Shown piece after piece: positions 43,792 through 51,162 of a DNA stretch of 64,000 nt. Position 1 is the stretch's first letter. Each line of letters starts with the position of its first letter. A program made the position numbers and the translations under genes. Source of the DNA: Io17-Chloro-G2 sp034420695 (GTDB lineage Bacteria > Chloroflexota > Dehalococcoidia > Lucifugimonadales > UBA3495); contig DAOULB010000052.1 of the NCBI GenBank assembly GCA_034420695.1, positions 62,001 to 126,000 of the forward strand. Reading direction: 5' to 3'. Below the pieces are notes generated by a model. That model saw only the letters and a list, made by a program, of their open reading frames with translations. It was not told where the DNA came from and did no database searches.

Positions 43792-44799
43792 ATGACCGTC
43801 TCCAACCGGCTGCTGGAAACGTCTAACCACTCGTTGCTGGCCTGCCTGCAGGAAGTAGCCAGCCGCTGCCCGGTGCTCCCGGCCTTGGCCCCAACGGTGC
43901 AGAGGCTGCGGGAGTTGATAGCCGGTGCGCCGGACTCGCCTTCTGCACCCTCCGGGGAGATGTCCTTGGAGGACGCCCTTGCCCTGCTGGGCAACGCCCG
44001 TAGCCAGTTGGAGGTCCTGCACCGCAGCGGGGCCGCCGGCCCTCTGAATGCCGGCCCCTTGGATGCAGGCCTCTTAGATACAGGAAAGCAGGAGTCCCTG
44101 TCCGAGGTTGTGGAAGCCCTGCTGGCCGGCCTCGGCCGCGAAGTCCGGGCCCGTCAGTCCGGCCGGGTGCGGGGGCTGTACGTGATCATCGACCCGGAGG
44201 TCACCGGCGGGCGTGAGCCCGTGGAGATTGCCCGCGCTGCCGTCCGGGGCGGCGCCAGGATGCTTCAGTTGCGGGACAAGCTCCGGGACAAGGGGCAGAT
44301 TTTGCCCCTGGCCTTGGAACTCCAGCAATTGTGCCAAGCCAACGACGTCCTGCTGATAATTAACGACCACGCCGATTTGGCCGCGGCCGTGGGTTCCGGC
44401 GGCGTCCACGTGGGCCAGACCGACCTGCCCGTCGCCGAAGCCCGCAAGGTCCTGTCCTCCCACCAAGTCCTGGGCCGCTCCAACCGTGAGATCGGCCTCA
44501 TCATCCAGTCCCAGGAAATGGGCGCCGATCACGTTGCCTTCGGCGCCATCTACAACAGCACCACCAAGGGCGTCGGCAACAGGGGCCCCCAAGGAATAGA
44601 GCCCCTCCTCCGGGCCCGCGAGGCCGCCAAGGTCCCCTTGGTCGCCATCGGCGGCATCAACGCCGACAACGTAACCCCGGTGGTGGAAGCCGGGGCCGAC
44701 GCAATCTGCGTCACCGCCGCCGTCGCTGCCGCGCCTGAACCGGAGGCCGCCGCCGAACGCTTGGTCAATGCTATCCGAGAAGCGGGAGGGCGGGTCTGA
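43792..44799 (+). CDS. thiE: Thiamine-phosphate synthase with N-terminal extension
   Basis: Joins HMP pyrophosphate and thiazole phosphate to thiamine phosphate. 335 residues from ATG 43792 (GGAGG upstream). The C-terminal ~215 residues are ThiE: MLQLRDKLRDKG, LLIINDHADLAAAVG, GVHVGQTDLP, GRSNREIGLIIQSQ, VAFGAIYNSTTKGV and VAIGGINADNV. An N-terminal helical domain of about 120 residues with LPALAPTVQRLRELI precedes it, so it is longer than stand-alone ThiE. A PLNAG-PLDAG-LLDTG repeat lies in the linker. No TPP riboswitch is seen upstream. Its stop overlaps the next start by one base. Confidence 0.9.
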   Translation: MTVSNRLLETSNHSLLACLQEVASRCPVLPALAPTVQRLRELIAGAPDSPSAPSGEMSLEDALALLGNARSQLEVLHRSGAAGPLNAGPLDAGLLDTGKQESLSEVVEALLAGLGREVRARQSGRVRGLYVIIDPEVTGGREPVEIARAAVRGGARMLQLRDKLRDKGQILPLALELQQLCQANDVLLIINDHADLAAAVGSGGVHVGQTDLPVAEARKVLSSHQVLGRSNREIGLIIQSQEMGADHVAFGAIYNSTTKGVGNRGPQGIEPLLRAREAAKVPLVAIGGINADNVTPVVEAGADAICVTAAVAAAPEPEAAAERLVNAIREAGGRV

Positions 44800-45452
44800 T
44801 GCCCAATCAATACAGCGGTGACCTGGCCGACATTGCCGGCCGGGCCCAAGAGCACTTGCAGCAGCGGAACCGCTCCCGGGAACACGCCCTGCCCATATCC
44901 CGGGAGGTAGTAAGGCTTTCCGCCAACGCCATCCGTGCGGTCCACCGCAGCGACTTCCAAGAGGCCCGGAACCTGCTGGAAAGAGCGTCCAAGCGGCTGG
45001 CCGAGACCGAGTCCATCCGCCAAGAGTCTCCGGAGATTTACCACGCCGGCTTTATGAACGACGCCCGCAAGGAGTACAGCGAAGCCCACGTCACCCTCGC
45101 CATTGTCGCCGGGGAGAAACTCCCCCTGCCCCAAGACCTTGGCGTAGAGGCCTCCACCTTCCTCAACGGCATGGCCGAGGTCATCGGCGAACTACGCCGC
45201 TACATCCTCGATGCCCTGCGGCAGGACACCGTGGACCGCTGCCAGGAATTCATGGACGTGATGGACGAGATTTACGCCATCCTGGTCACCATAGACTACC
45301 CGGAAGCTGTCACCGGCGGCCTTCGCCACAGCACCGACCAGATGCGGGGCGTCTTGGAACGCACCCGGGGCGACCTGACCATGGCCCTCCGCCAGCACAA
45401 GCTGGAGGCCCAACTGGCCCACTGGGAAGACCGGCAGGCCAACGAAAGCTGA
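44799..45452 (+). CDS. Translin-family protein
   Basis: 217 residues, all helical. The block DARKEYSEAHVTLAIV and FLNGMAEVIGELRRYILDAL, then CQEFMDVMDEIYAILVTIDY, resembles translin, an RNA/ssDNA-binding protein of eukaryotes and archaea with bacterial relatives. Acidic residues in these helices could support RNase activity as in TRAX, but this is not shown. It overlaps thiE by one base (TGATG) and is followed by an MBL hydrolase gene, so all three may form a transcript. Confidence 0.72.
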   Translation: MPNQYSGDLADIAGRAQEHLQQRNRSREHALPISREVVRLSANAIRAVHRSDFQEARNLLERASKRLAETESIRQESPEIYHAGFMNDARKEYSEAHVTLAIVAGEKLPLPQDLGVEASTFLNGMAEVIGELRRYILDALRQDTVDRCQEFMDVMDEIYAILVTIDYPEAVTGGLRHSTDQMRGVLERTRGDLTMALRQHKLEAQLAHWEDRQANES

Positions 45453-45503
45453 GGGCCTTGCGACCAATTTCCGGGAAGAGACCGCCAGGAAGAAACTGCT
45501 AAG

Positions 45504-46319
45504 ATGTCTGGACTAAAGATAAGCTTCCTGGGAACCGGGGCCGGCGGCTCCATAGTAAGGGCCCACACTGCCATCGTGCTGGACAGCCCCGACGGCTCCA
45601 AGGTGCTCTTGGACGCCAGTTCGGGCAACTCGGCCTTTCGCAACGCCGCAACGCTCGGCATGGCCCTTGAGGAGTTCCGCCACCTCCTCCTCTCCCACGA
45701 CCACGCCGACCACATGTCCGGTCTGACCTTGGTTCAACTCGTGCGGACCAGGGCCGACCCCACCGCGCCGCCCTTGGAGGTGCATACCGGGCCCTCCATC
45801 CTGGAAAACGTGAAGCTGATGTCCCGCGCAACAACCCCGGGCCTTGCCATAGATAACGACGGCGCCCAAGACGATAGCGGCAAGCGGGTCTACCGGTGGC
45901 GTCCCAGCGCGCCGGGCCAGCCCGTCCGGTTGGGCCCCTCAACCAATGCGGAATGCTTCCCCGTCAACCACATTGCCGGCTCCCTGGGCTGGCGGGTGGA
46001 CTGCGACGGCGCAAGGGTGGTGTTCTCGGGAGACACCATGTACAGCCCCAGCTTGGTGCAGGCTGCCTCGGGGGCCAAGGTGCTGATTCACGAGTGCTTT
46101 GGCACCGAAGACGACCGGGAACGGGCGGTACAAGCGGCCCACTCCGTGGCCGCCGACGCTGGCAGGACCGCCGCCCAAGCCGGGGTGGGCGAACTGATCC
46201 TCACCCACATCACCGGGCGCTACCACTCCGACCCTCAGCCCTTGATGGATGAAGCGGCGCTCTACTACGACGGTCCTATCTCGGTAGCCTTCGACCTCCA
46301 CCAAGCCGAAATCACCTAG
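45504..46319 (+). CDS. Metallo-beta-lactamase-fold hydrolase, RNase Z-like
   Basis: 271 residues. LKISFLGTGAGGSIVRAHTA is the RNase Z/arylsulfatase-like beginning; HDHADH at 65-70 is the zinc motif, with further His and Asp in FPVNHIAGS, VVFSGDT and LILTHITGRY. It may be tRNase Z, a phosphodiesterase or another MBL hydrolase; the short alpha-arm of true RNase Z is not obvious. Intact, 51 bases after the translin-like gene. Confidence 0.85.
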   Translation: MSGLKISFLGTGAGGSIVRAHTAIVLDSPDGSKVLLDASSGNSAFRNAATLGMALEEFRHLLLSHDHADHMSGLTLVQLVRTRADPTAPPLEVHTGPSILENVKLMSRATTPGLAIDNDGAQDDSGKRVYRWRPSAPGQPVRLGPSTNAECFPVNHIAGSLGWRVDCDGARVVFSGDTMYSPSLVQAASGAKVLIHECFGTEDDRERAVQAAHSVAADAGRTAAQAGVGELILTHITGRYHSDPQPLMDEAALYYDGPISVAFDLHQAEIT

Positions 46320-46543
46320 CTCTGTCCCAGTGCTGAAGTATTTCCTGCGCTCGGAACGGCAATAAACAGCTAGACGTAAAATTGTTTGGGAATGATATCG
46401 CGACCTGAACATACCCACCTGAATGGAAAGCGCTTAGCTGGCATAAGAGCCTTTACAGAATCTTCCTTGGCGGGGATACTTTGCCACCAATCAGGGGCAT
46501 ACCAAGGCGGTATCTCCCTAATCAGAGGGAGTTTGTAGGAACC

Positions 46544-46903
46544 ATGGGAACATTCAAAGTAAGAATGAGCGTGCGCAACCTCGATGGTGGAGATGCTGAA
46601 GTCGTCGATGCGGAAGTCGATACAGGCTCGTCACACTCTATGGTTCCCGGATCATTGCTAGAGCATTTGCACATTGACACGCGCGAGACCCGTCAATTCC
46701 TCTTGGCGGACGGGAGCTACCAGACAATGGGGATCGGAGTGGCTTCTATCGGTCTTGAAGGTAGTGAATGGCCATGTCCGGTGCTTTTTGGTATAGAGGA
46801 TCTTTATCTGCTTGGCGCAACGACGTTGGAGACATTTGGTCTGGTTGTAGACCCGGAAAGTGAGCGCCTGATTCCACGGCAATATATAGCTAGGCCTATT
46901 TGA
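46544..46903 (+). CDS. Retropepsin-like aspartic protease-fold protein, copy 2
   Basis: 119 residues. VDAEVDTGSSHSMVP carries Asp-Thr-Gly, the retropepsin active-site motif, and YLLGATTLETFGLVVD is the second conserved block. The start MGTFKVRMSV aligns with the next gene (MGTFNVTIGV), which supports ATG 46544 over the earlier ATG 46481. A CTCCCT-AATCAG-AGGGAG hairpin lies at 46514-46531 just before the start. Tandem duplicate of the gene at 46916. Confidence 0.75.
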   Translation: MGTFKVRMSVRNLDGGDAEVVDAEVDTGSSHSMVPGSLLEHLHIDTRETRQFLLADGSYQTMGIGVASIGLEGSEWPCPVLFGIEDLYLLGATTLETFGLVVDPESERLIPRQYIARPI

Positions 46904-46915
46904 CGGATTCCTTTA

Positions 46916-47269
46916 ATGGGAACCTTCAACGTAACCATTGGCGTTGGCCACATCGATAGTGGCGATTTCGAGGAAGTGTCTGCACTGGTGGATACCGGGG
47001 CAATTCACTCCATGGTTCCGGAGTCGTTGCTGTACCAAATGAATATATTTCCTTGGGAGCAACAGAGATTCGTTCTTGGAGATAACAGCGTTATAGAACG
47101 CGGCGTTGGAGCTGCTCGCATCATCCTCCAGGGGCGGCAACTCCCATGCCCGATCATCTTCGGCCCCGAGGACAAGTACTTGCTCGGAGCCACAGCCCTG
47201 TAAATCTTCAACCTGGCAGTGCACCCGTCGGAAGAACGCTTGATACCAATAGAACGCCATACCCGGCCG
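46916..47269 (+). pseudogene. Retropepsin-like protein, copy 3, cut by an in-frame TAA
   Basis: The frame runs from MGTFNVTIGVG through SALVDTGAIHSMVP and KYLLGATAL to TAA at 47201-47203. Beyond this stop the same frame continues IFNLAVHPSEERLIPIERHT, which aligns with ETFGLVVDPESERLIPRQYI of the intact neighbour. At the stop position the neighbour has Glu, so a GAA or GAG has become TAA. A truncated protein might still fold, because the active-site part and most of the domain are kept. Confidence 0.78.
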
Positions 47270-47301
47270 ATTTGGTCCAATAGCCGTGGGCCAAAAGAGA
47301 A

Positions 47302-47334
47302 GGCCGCACCCGAGGTCATTCTCAGGGTGCGGCC
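47302..47334. terminator. Terminator hairpin between convergent genes
   Basis: GGCCGCACCC at 47302-47311 pairs with GGGTGCGGCC at 47325-47334; GAG/CTC extends the stem around a short loop, and TATTTTTTC follows. It can serve both the rightward genes and, with the A-rich left flank, the leftward oxidoreductase. Confidence 0.8.
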
Positions 47335-47378
47335 TATTTTTTCGTCAGACCCGGAGGACCTGGCCCGGCGTAGTAAGC

Positions 47379-48425
47379 TTACAGGGGGTTGAGGGGCAGA
47401 TAGACCGCCTGGCCAGTCATTGCGCTGCGGTGGACCGCCTCGGACCACTCCATGTAGTGGACCCCGGTCTCGAAGGCGACCATGTCCACCTTTTCCGTGC
47501 CTCGGATGGCGTTGGTGAACTGCTCTTCCACCCGGTACTTGGCCTGGGTTTCCGGGGGATTCGGCACTTCCGTCAATTCCCGGTCGCCTCGCTTGCCGGC
47601 CCACACTTTGCGCTGGGAGTCCACGTGGATGGTGCCCTCGGTGCCGAACATCCAGACGTGGCTGCCGCCGTTCAGCCCGGAAGTGGCGCTCATCTGCATG
47701 TGCACCTGCGCCCCGTTGGCCAACTCGTACAAAATGTCTACGTGGTCCGGAATGGCCACCGAGGTCGGATAACCATTTTCGTCCTTGCGGAAGGGCACAT
47801 GCACCTTCGACATGGCCATCACCCGGTTGCCCCGGCCCAGCCATCGCATCATCGACTCGTAAGACGCCCCGATGTTCAGGGTGTTGTAGCCGCTCAGGGC
47901 CCGGTCCTGCCGCCAGTGAAGGGGGCCGTCGAAGTCGGCAAACCGGTTCTGCAACGAGGTGAAGTCCACCGAAAGCAGCTCGCCCAAGTGCCCTTCGTCG
48001 ATAAGGCGCTTCAGCACGTTGTCTATGCTGTAACTGGTGGAGGTCGGCGTGAGCTGGCAGACCTGGTCCGGGTGGGCTTTCGACGCGTTCAGCATGTCGT
48101 GTGCTTCTGCCGCGTTGGAAGCCATCCTGGCCTCGGTCAGCACGTGCTTTCCGGCGTCCAGGGCGGCCAGCACCATCGCCCGGTGCATGTAGGGCCAAGT
48201 GCCGATGCACACCGCGTTGATATTGTCGTCTTCCAGCAGTTCCTGCCAGCTTCCGTACACCGTGGGAATGTTGAACTGGTCTGCTATCGCCCGGCCTGAT
48301 TGCACGGTCCGGTTGGCCACTGCCACTATTTCGCAGTCCTCCACGCCTTGAAAGCCGGGGATGTGGCGTTCCCGCACGTTGCCGCCGGCTCCTATAAGAC
48401 CTACTCGTATCTGTTCGTTAGCCAT
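47379..48425 (-). CDS. Gfo/Idh/MocA-family NAD(P)-dependent oxidoreductase
   Basis: 348 residues from ATG 48425 (GGAGG six bases upstream). Rossmann start IRVGLIGAGGNVRERHIPGF and the TWPYMHRAMVLAALDAGKHV block with its EAR replacing the usual EKP motif are typical of sugar or inositol dehydrogenase-like proteins. The C-terminal domain continues to the end without interruption. EKP to EAR at the active-site Lys (VLTEARMAS) is notable and may alter catalysis. A good promoter lies at 48492-48520. Substrate unknown. Confidence 0.87.
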   Translation of the reverse strand: MANEQIRVGLIGAGGNVRERHIPGFQGVEDCEIVAVANRTVQSGRAIADQFNIPTVYGSWQELLEDDNINAVCIGTWPYMHRAMVLAALDAGKHVLTEARMASNAAEAHDMLNASKAHPDQVCQLTPTSTSYSIDNVLKRLIDEGHLGELLSVDFTSLQNRFADFDGPLHWRQDRALSGYNTLNIGASYESMMRWLGRGNRVMAMSKVHVPFRKDENGYPTSVAIPDHVDILYELANGAQVHMQMSATSGLNGGSHVWMFGTEGTIHVDSQRKVWAGKRGDRELTEVPNPPETQAKYRVEEQFTNAIRGTEKVDMVAFETGVHYMEWSEAVHRSAMTGQAVYLPLNPL

Positions 48426-48491
48426 TAACTTCCTCCTCGGTAGATGCTCGGGCGCCTTTACTAGGCTCCCGTTTCTTGCGAAACCTAGGGG

Positions 48492-48520
48492 AGTGTAGTG
48501 TCCGCCCCCAAAACTGTCAA
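48492..48520 (-). promoter_or_regulatory. Predicted promoter of the Gfo/Idh/MocA gene
   Basis: On the minus strand TTGACA (48520-48515), a 17-base spacer and TACACT (48497-48492), about 70 bases before the start codon. A near-consensus sigma-70-type arrangement. Confidence 0.65.
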
Positions 48521-48732
48521 CAAGACGAACTACCCCCTCGTTACTGACATTTCGCGCTTGCCATGCAGGATTGCAGCTCCCTAGCATGAATTTCAGGGCA
48601 TCCCGCAGCCCTCTGCCGCGATGACCCAATCCAACCGGCCACTGAGGCAATCAGGAGTCCAATGCCCAAAAACCGAACAGAAGGAAACCCTTCCGAGGCC
48701 AAATCCCTCCGGCCCGCGGTCCTACCGGAACC

Positions 48733-48896
48733 CCACCGGACACCCAAAATGGAGGGAAATGGCGGAAATTGGCGGGGAAAATAAAAAATCCGGCCCCATG
48801 CTCGGGCTGGAGCCCGCTGCCTTCCCCGAGCCCACCCGGCCGCCAAAATGGGAGGAAATGAGAGGAAATGAGAGGGAAATTAAAACTTCCGGCCCC
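48733..48896. repeat. Two diverged 65-bp direct repeats, period 99
   Basis: Copy 1 at 48733-48797 and copy 2 at 48832-48896 share CCACC...GCCAAAATGG-like beginnings, an AAATGG/AAATGA purine-rich middle and end in TCCGGCCCC. They have equal length, 34 bases apart. Confidence 0.7.
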
Positions 48897-48976
48897 GGTC
48901 CTCCGCCGGAGTAAGCTCTGCCCATCATCGCACCCGGGAACCCCGTTAACTAACTCGTAAAGGAGAACATCGCACC

Positions 48977-49309
48977 ATGCATCTCAATGAAATACGCCGG
49001 CGCATCGACGCCCTTCGCAGCAAGCTGGCCTTGGAACTGGCCGTTATCGAGCTCCACCGCTTGGTCTGTGAATTTGCCCTCAAGTGGGGCATCGCCTTAG
49101 CCGGAGACCAGCCCGTGCCCGAACCCCACACCTTCCCCAGCAAGGTCGCCGCCACCGGCGTCAAGCTCACCTCCCACATGGGCGCCGTCAAGTACCTGGA
49201 AGAGTGCCAGAGCAAGAACACCGCCCCCGAAGCCCAGAAGCTGCTCTACCGGCTGCTGCCCTGCGCCCGGGACTTCCCCTACAACGCCCTCCTCGCCCTG
49301 GACGCCTAG
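48977..49309 (+). CDS. Hypothetical small helical protein
   Basis: 110 residues, no family recognised. Two amphipathic helices at the start (LNEIRRRIDALRSKLALELA) are followed by a Pro-rich loop and another helical part with three Cys. GGAG lies eleven bases before the ATG. The gene stands alone between two repeat-bearing spacers. A 12-bp tandem array begins at its stop codon. Confidence 0.55.
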   Translation: MHLNEIRRRIDALRSKLALELAVIELHRLVCEFALKWGIALAGDQPVPEPHTFPSKVAATGVKLTSHMGAVKYLEECQSKNTAPEAQKLLYRLLPCARDFPYNALLALDA

Positions 49310-49336
49310 AGAGATGCCTAGAGGGATGCCTAGAGG
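49301..49336 (+). repeat. 12-bp tandem repeat spanning a stop codon
   Basis: GACGCCTAGAGA at 49301-49312, then GATGCCTAGAGG at 49313-49324 and 49325-49336. The first unit holds the TAG stop (49307-49309) of the small helical gene. Confidence 0.85.
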
Positions 49337-49379
49337 AAGGAACCTGGTAGACCGGCGCCTCGGTATTGGAGGCTAACGT

Positions 49380-49403
49380 AGGGGCGGGTTTGAAACCCGC
49401 CCT
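49380..49403. repeat. Palindromic repeat, copy 2
   Basis: AGGGGCGGGTTT followed by GAAACCCGCCCT, matching the element at 30800-30824 except for one missing C. Intergenic, about 180 bases before the comM-like gene. Confidence 0.75.
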
Positions 49404-49524
49404 GCCGCCGTAGGACCAACCACCGTCTCAATGATGTTGGAGTCCTGGACATCCCCTCTTCGCGCCTACTGACTTTTGCCCGTAGCGCACACCCGGCTAG
49501 TTCTTGTACAGTTCCCCGAAAGGA

Positions 49525-49538
49525 CGAACTACTGTTCG
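49525..49538. promoter_or_regulatory. LexA-like (SOS-box) palindrome upstream of the comM-like gene
   Basis: CGAAC-TACT-GTTCG is a perfect 5-bp inverted repeat with a four-base centre, the arrangement of the Gram-positive SOS box (GAAC-N4-GTTC). It lies 46 bases before the ATG at 49584. No lexA gene is in the window. Confidence 0.5.
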
Positions 49539-49583
49539 CCTGCCTGTATCCCCAATATATGCCAGGCGGAGGATTGCTGTACC

Positions 49584-51110
49584 ATGTGGGCAACTGCTAA
49601 GACCTGTGCCGTTGTGGGTTTGGACGGGTTCATAGTTCAGGTGGAAGTCGATATCTCCCCCGGCCTGCCCGCTTTCCACGTAGTGGGGCTGGCCGACACC
49701 GCGGTTCAAGAGGCAAGAGAGCGCGTGCGGGCCGCCCTGAGAAACAGCGGCTTCGAATTCCCCATGCGCCGGATAACCGCCAACCTGGCTCCCGCCGACC
49801 TGAAAAAAGCCGGGCCAGGCTACGACCTGCCCATAGCGGTCGCCATCCTGCTTTGTTCCGGACAACTGAGCGGCATCCCCGAGGGCCAGGTCTTTCTCGG
49901 CGAACTGTCCCTCGACGGGACCCTGAAGCACACCACCGGCATCCTCGCCATGGCCTCCATAGCCCGGGACCAAGGATACACCTCGATCTACGTCCCCGAG
50001 GTCGATGCCCCGGAGGCTGCCTTGCTCGAAGGAGTGCAGGTCTTCCCGGTTCCCAACTTGGCCGCCCTGATTAGCCACTTGCAGGACGAGATTCCCATTC
50101 AACCATTTGATTGCCGAAACCTCCGGCTGTCATCCAACGGTCATACGCCGGACCAAGCCAACTTGGCCCATAACAAGGGACAGGAGCACGCCAAGCGTGC
50201 CTTGGAAGTTGCTGCAGCCGGCTTTCACAACCTGCTCTTCAACGGGCCGCCGGGCAGCGGCAAGACCCTTCTGGCCCGCTGCCTTCCCTCAATTCTGCCC
50301 AGGATGTCACCGGAAGAGGCCCTTGAGGTCACCAAGATTTACAGCGTCATCGGCGCCCTGCCCAACGACGAGCCGATGATAGCTCACCGCCCCTTCCGGT
50401 CGCCCCACTACACCATCTCCAACGCGGGCCTGGTGGGCGGCGGCCGCACCCTGCGCCCTGGCGAAATCACCATGAGCCACCGGGGAGTGCTGTTCTTGGA
50501 CGAACTGCCGGAGTTCACCCATACCGCCTTGGAGTCCCTCCGCCAGCCCTTGGAGGACAAGGTGGTCACCATCAGCCGGGTGGCTGGCTCAGCGACCTAT
50601 CCCGCAAGTTTCATGCTGGTGGCTGCCATGAATCCCTGTCCCTGCGGGTTCCATACCGACCCCAAACGGCAATGCACCTGCTCGCCTGCCACCGTCGCCC
50701 GCTATCAAAAACGCATCAGCGGACCCCTGTTGGACCGCATCGATGTCTTTGTCGAGGTTCCCCCGGTGGAGTACGAAAAGCTGGTGGAGCCGGAAGCTTC
50801 CGAGGACTCCACGAACTCCAGGGACCGGGTGGAACGCGCCAGGGAAATTCAGCGGGAACGCTACCGGGATTGCGGCTTCCTTTGCAATTCCGAGATGGGG
50901 CCCGCCCAAGTCTGGAAGAACTGCAGCTTGGACGACGGCGCCAGGGGACTGCTTCAAACGGCGACCCAGAAGCTCAGCCTCTCGGCCCGCGCCTTCCACC
51001 GCATCCTCAAGGTTTCCCGCACCATCGCCGACCTCGAGGGTGCTGGCAACATCGCCGCCTCCCATCTCGCCGAGGCCCTCCAATACCGGCCCAGGGTTTC
51101 GGCAGCGTGA
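49584..51110 (+). CDS. comM: YifB/ComM-family Mg-chelatase-like AAA ATPase
   Basis: 508 residues. Lon-like N-terminal domain: VVGLADTAVQEARERVRAAL, NLAPADLKKAGPGYDLPIA and FLGELSLDGTLKHTTGIL. AAA core: Walker A NGPPGSGKTLLARC, Walker B GVLFLDELPEF, sensor AAMNPCPCGFHTDP with a Cys cluster, and the C-terminal lid with RAFHRILKVSRTIADLEG. In other bacteria ComM helps branch migration during natural transformation. ATG 49584 is used with GGAGG eleven bases upstream. A LexA-like palindrome precedes it. Confidence 0.92.
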   Translation: MWATAKTCAVVGLDGFIVQVEVDISPGLPAFHVVGLADTAVQEARERVRAALRNSGFEFPMRRITANLAPADLKKAGPGYDLPIAVAILLCSGQLSGIPEGQVFLGELSLDGTLKHTTGILAMASIARDQGYTSIYVPEVDAPEAALLEGVQVFPVPNLAALISHLQDEIPIQPFDCRNLRLSSNGHTPDQANLAHNKGQEHAKRALEVAAAGFHNLLFNGPPGSGKTLLARCLPSILPRMSPEEALEVTKIYSVIGALPNDEPMIAHRPFRSPHYTISNAGLVGGGRTLRPGEITMSHRGVLFLDELPEFTHTALESLRQPLEDKVVTISRVAGSATYPASFMLVAAMNPCPCGFHTDPKRQCTCSPATVARYQKRISGPLLDRIDVFVEVPPVEYEKLVEPEASEDSTNSRDRVERAREIQRERYRDCGFLCNSEMGPAQVWKNCSLDDGARGLLQTATQKLSLSARAFHRILKVSRTIADLEGAGNIAASHLAEALQYRPRVSAA

Positions 51111-51162
51111 CCGGCTTCCTTTGCTTGCATCGCGGCCTCAAAAGCCATAAAGTCAGGCCGCT

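Larger units (their letters stand above)
48426..48976. other. 551-base spacer with promoter and two 65-bp repeats
   Basis: No convincing gene. It holds the leftward promoter at 48492-48520, two diverged 65-bp direct repeats at 48733-48797 and 48832-48896, and the palindrome CGGGCTGGAGCCCG at 48803-48816 between them. A frame at 48621-48914 exists only because the repeat period is a multiple of three. Confidence 0.6.

Noticed and set aside
48733..48896. CRISPR-like array
   Set aside because: Only two diverged units with one 34-base gap and no cas genes.
48621..48914. 97-codon protein with an internal repeat
   Set aside because: Low-complexity frame created by two DNA repeats with period 99; no ribosome site or family match, and the reverse strand is equally open.
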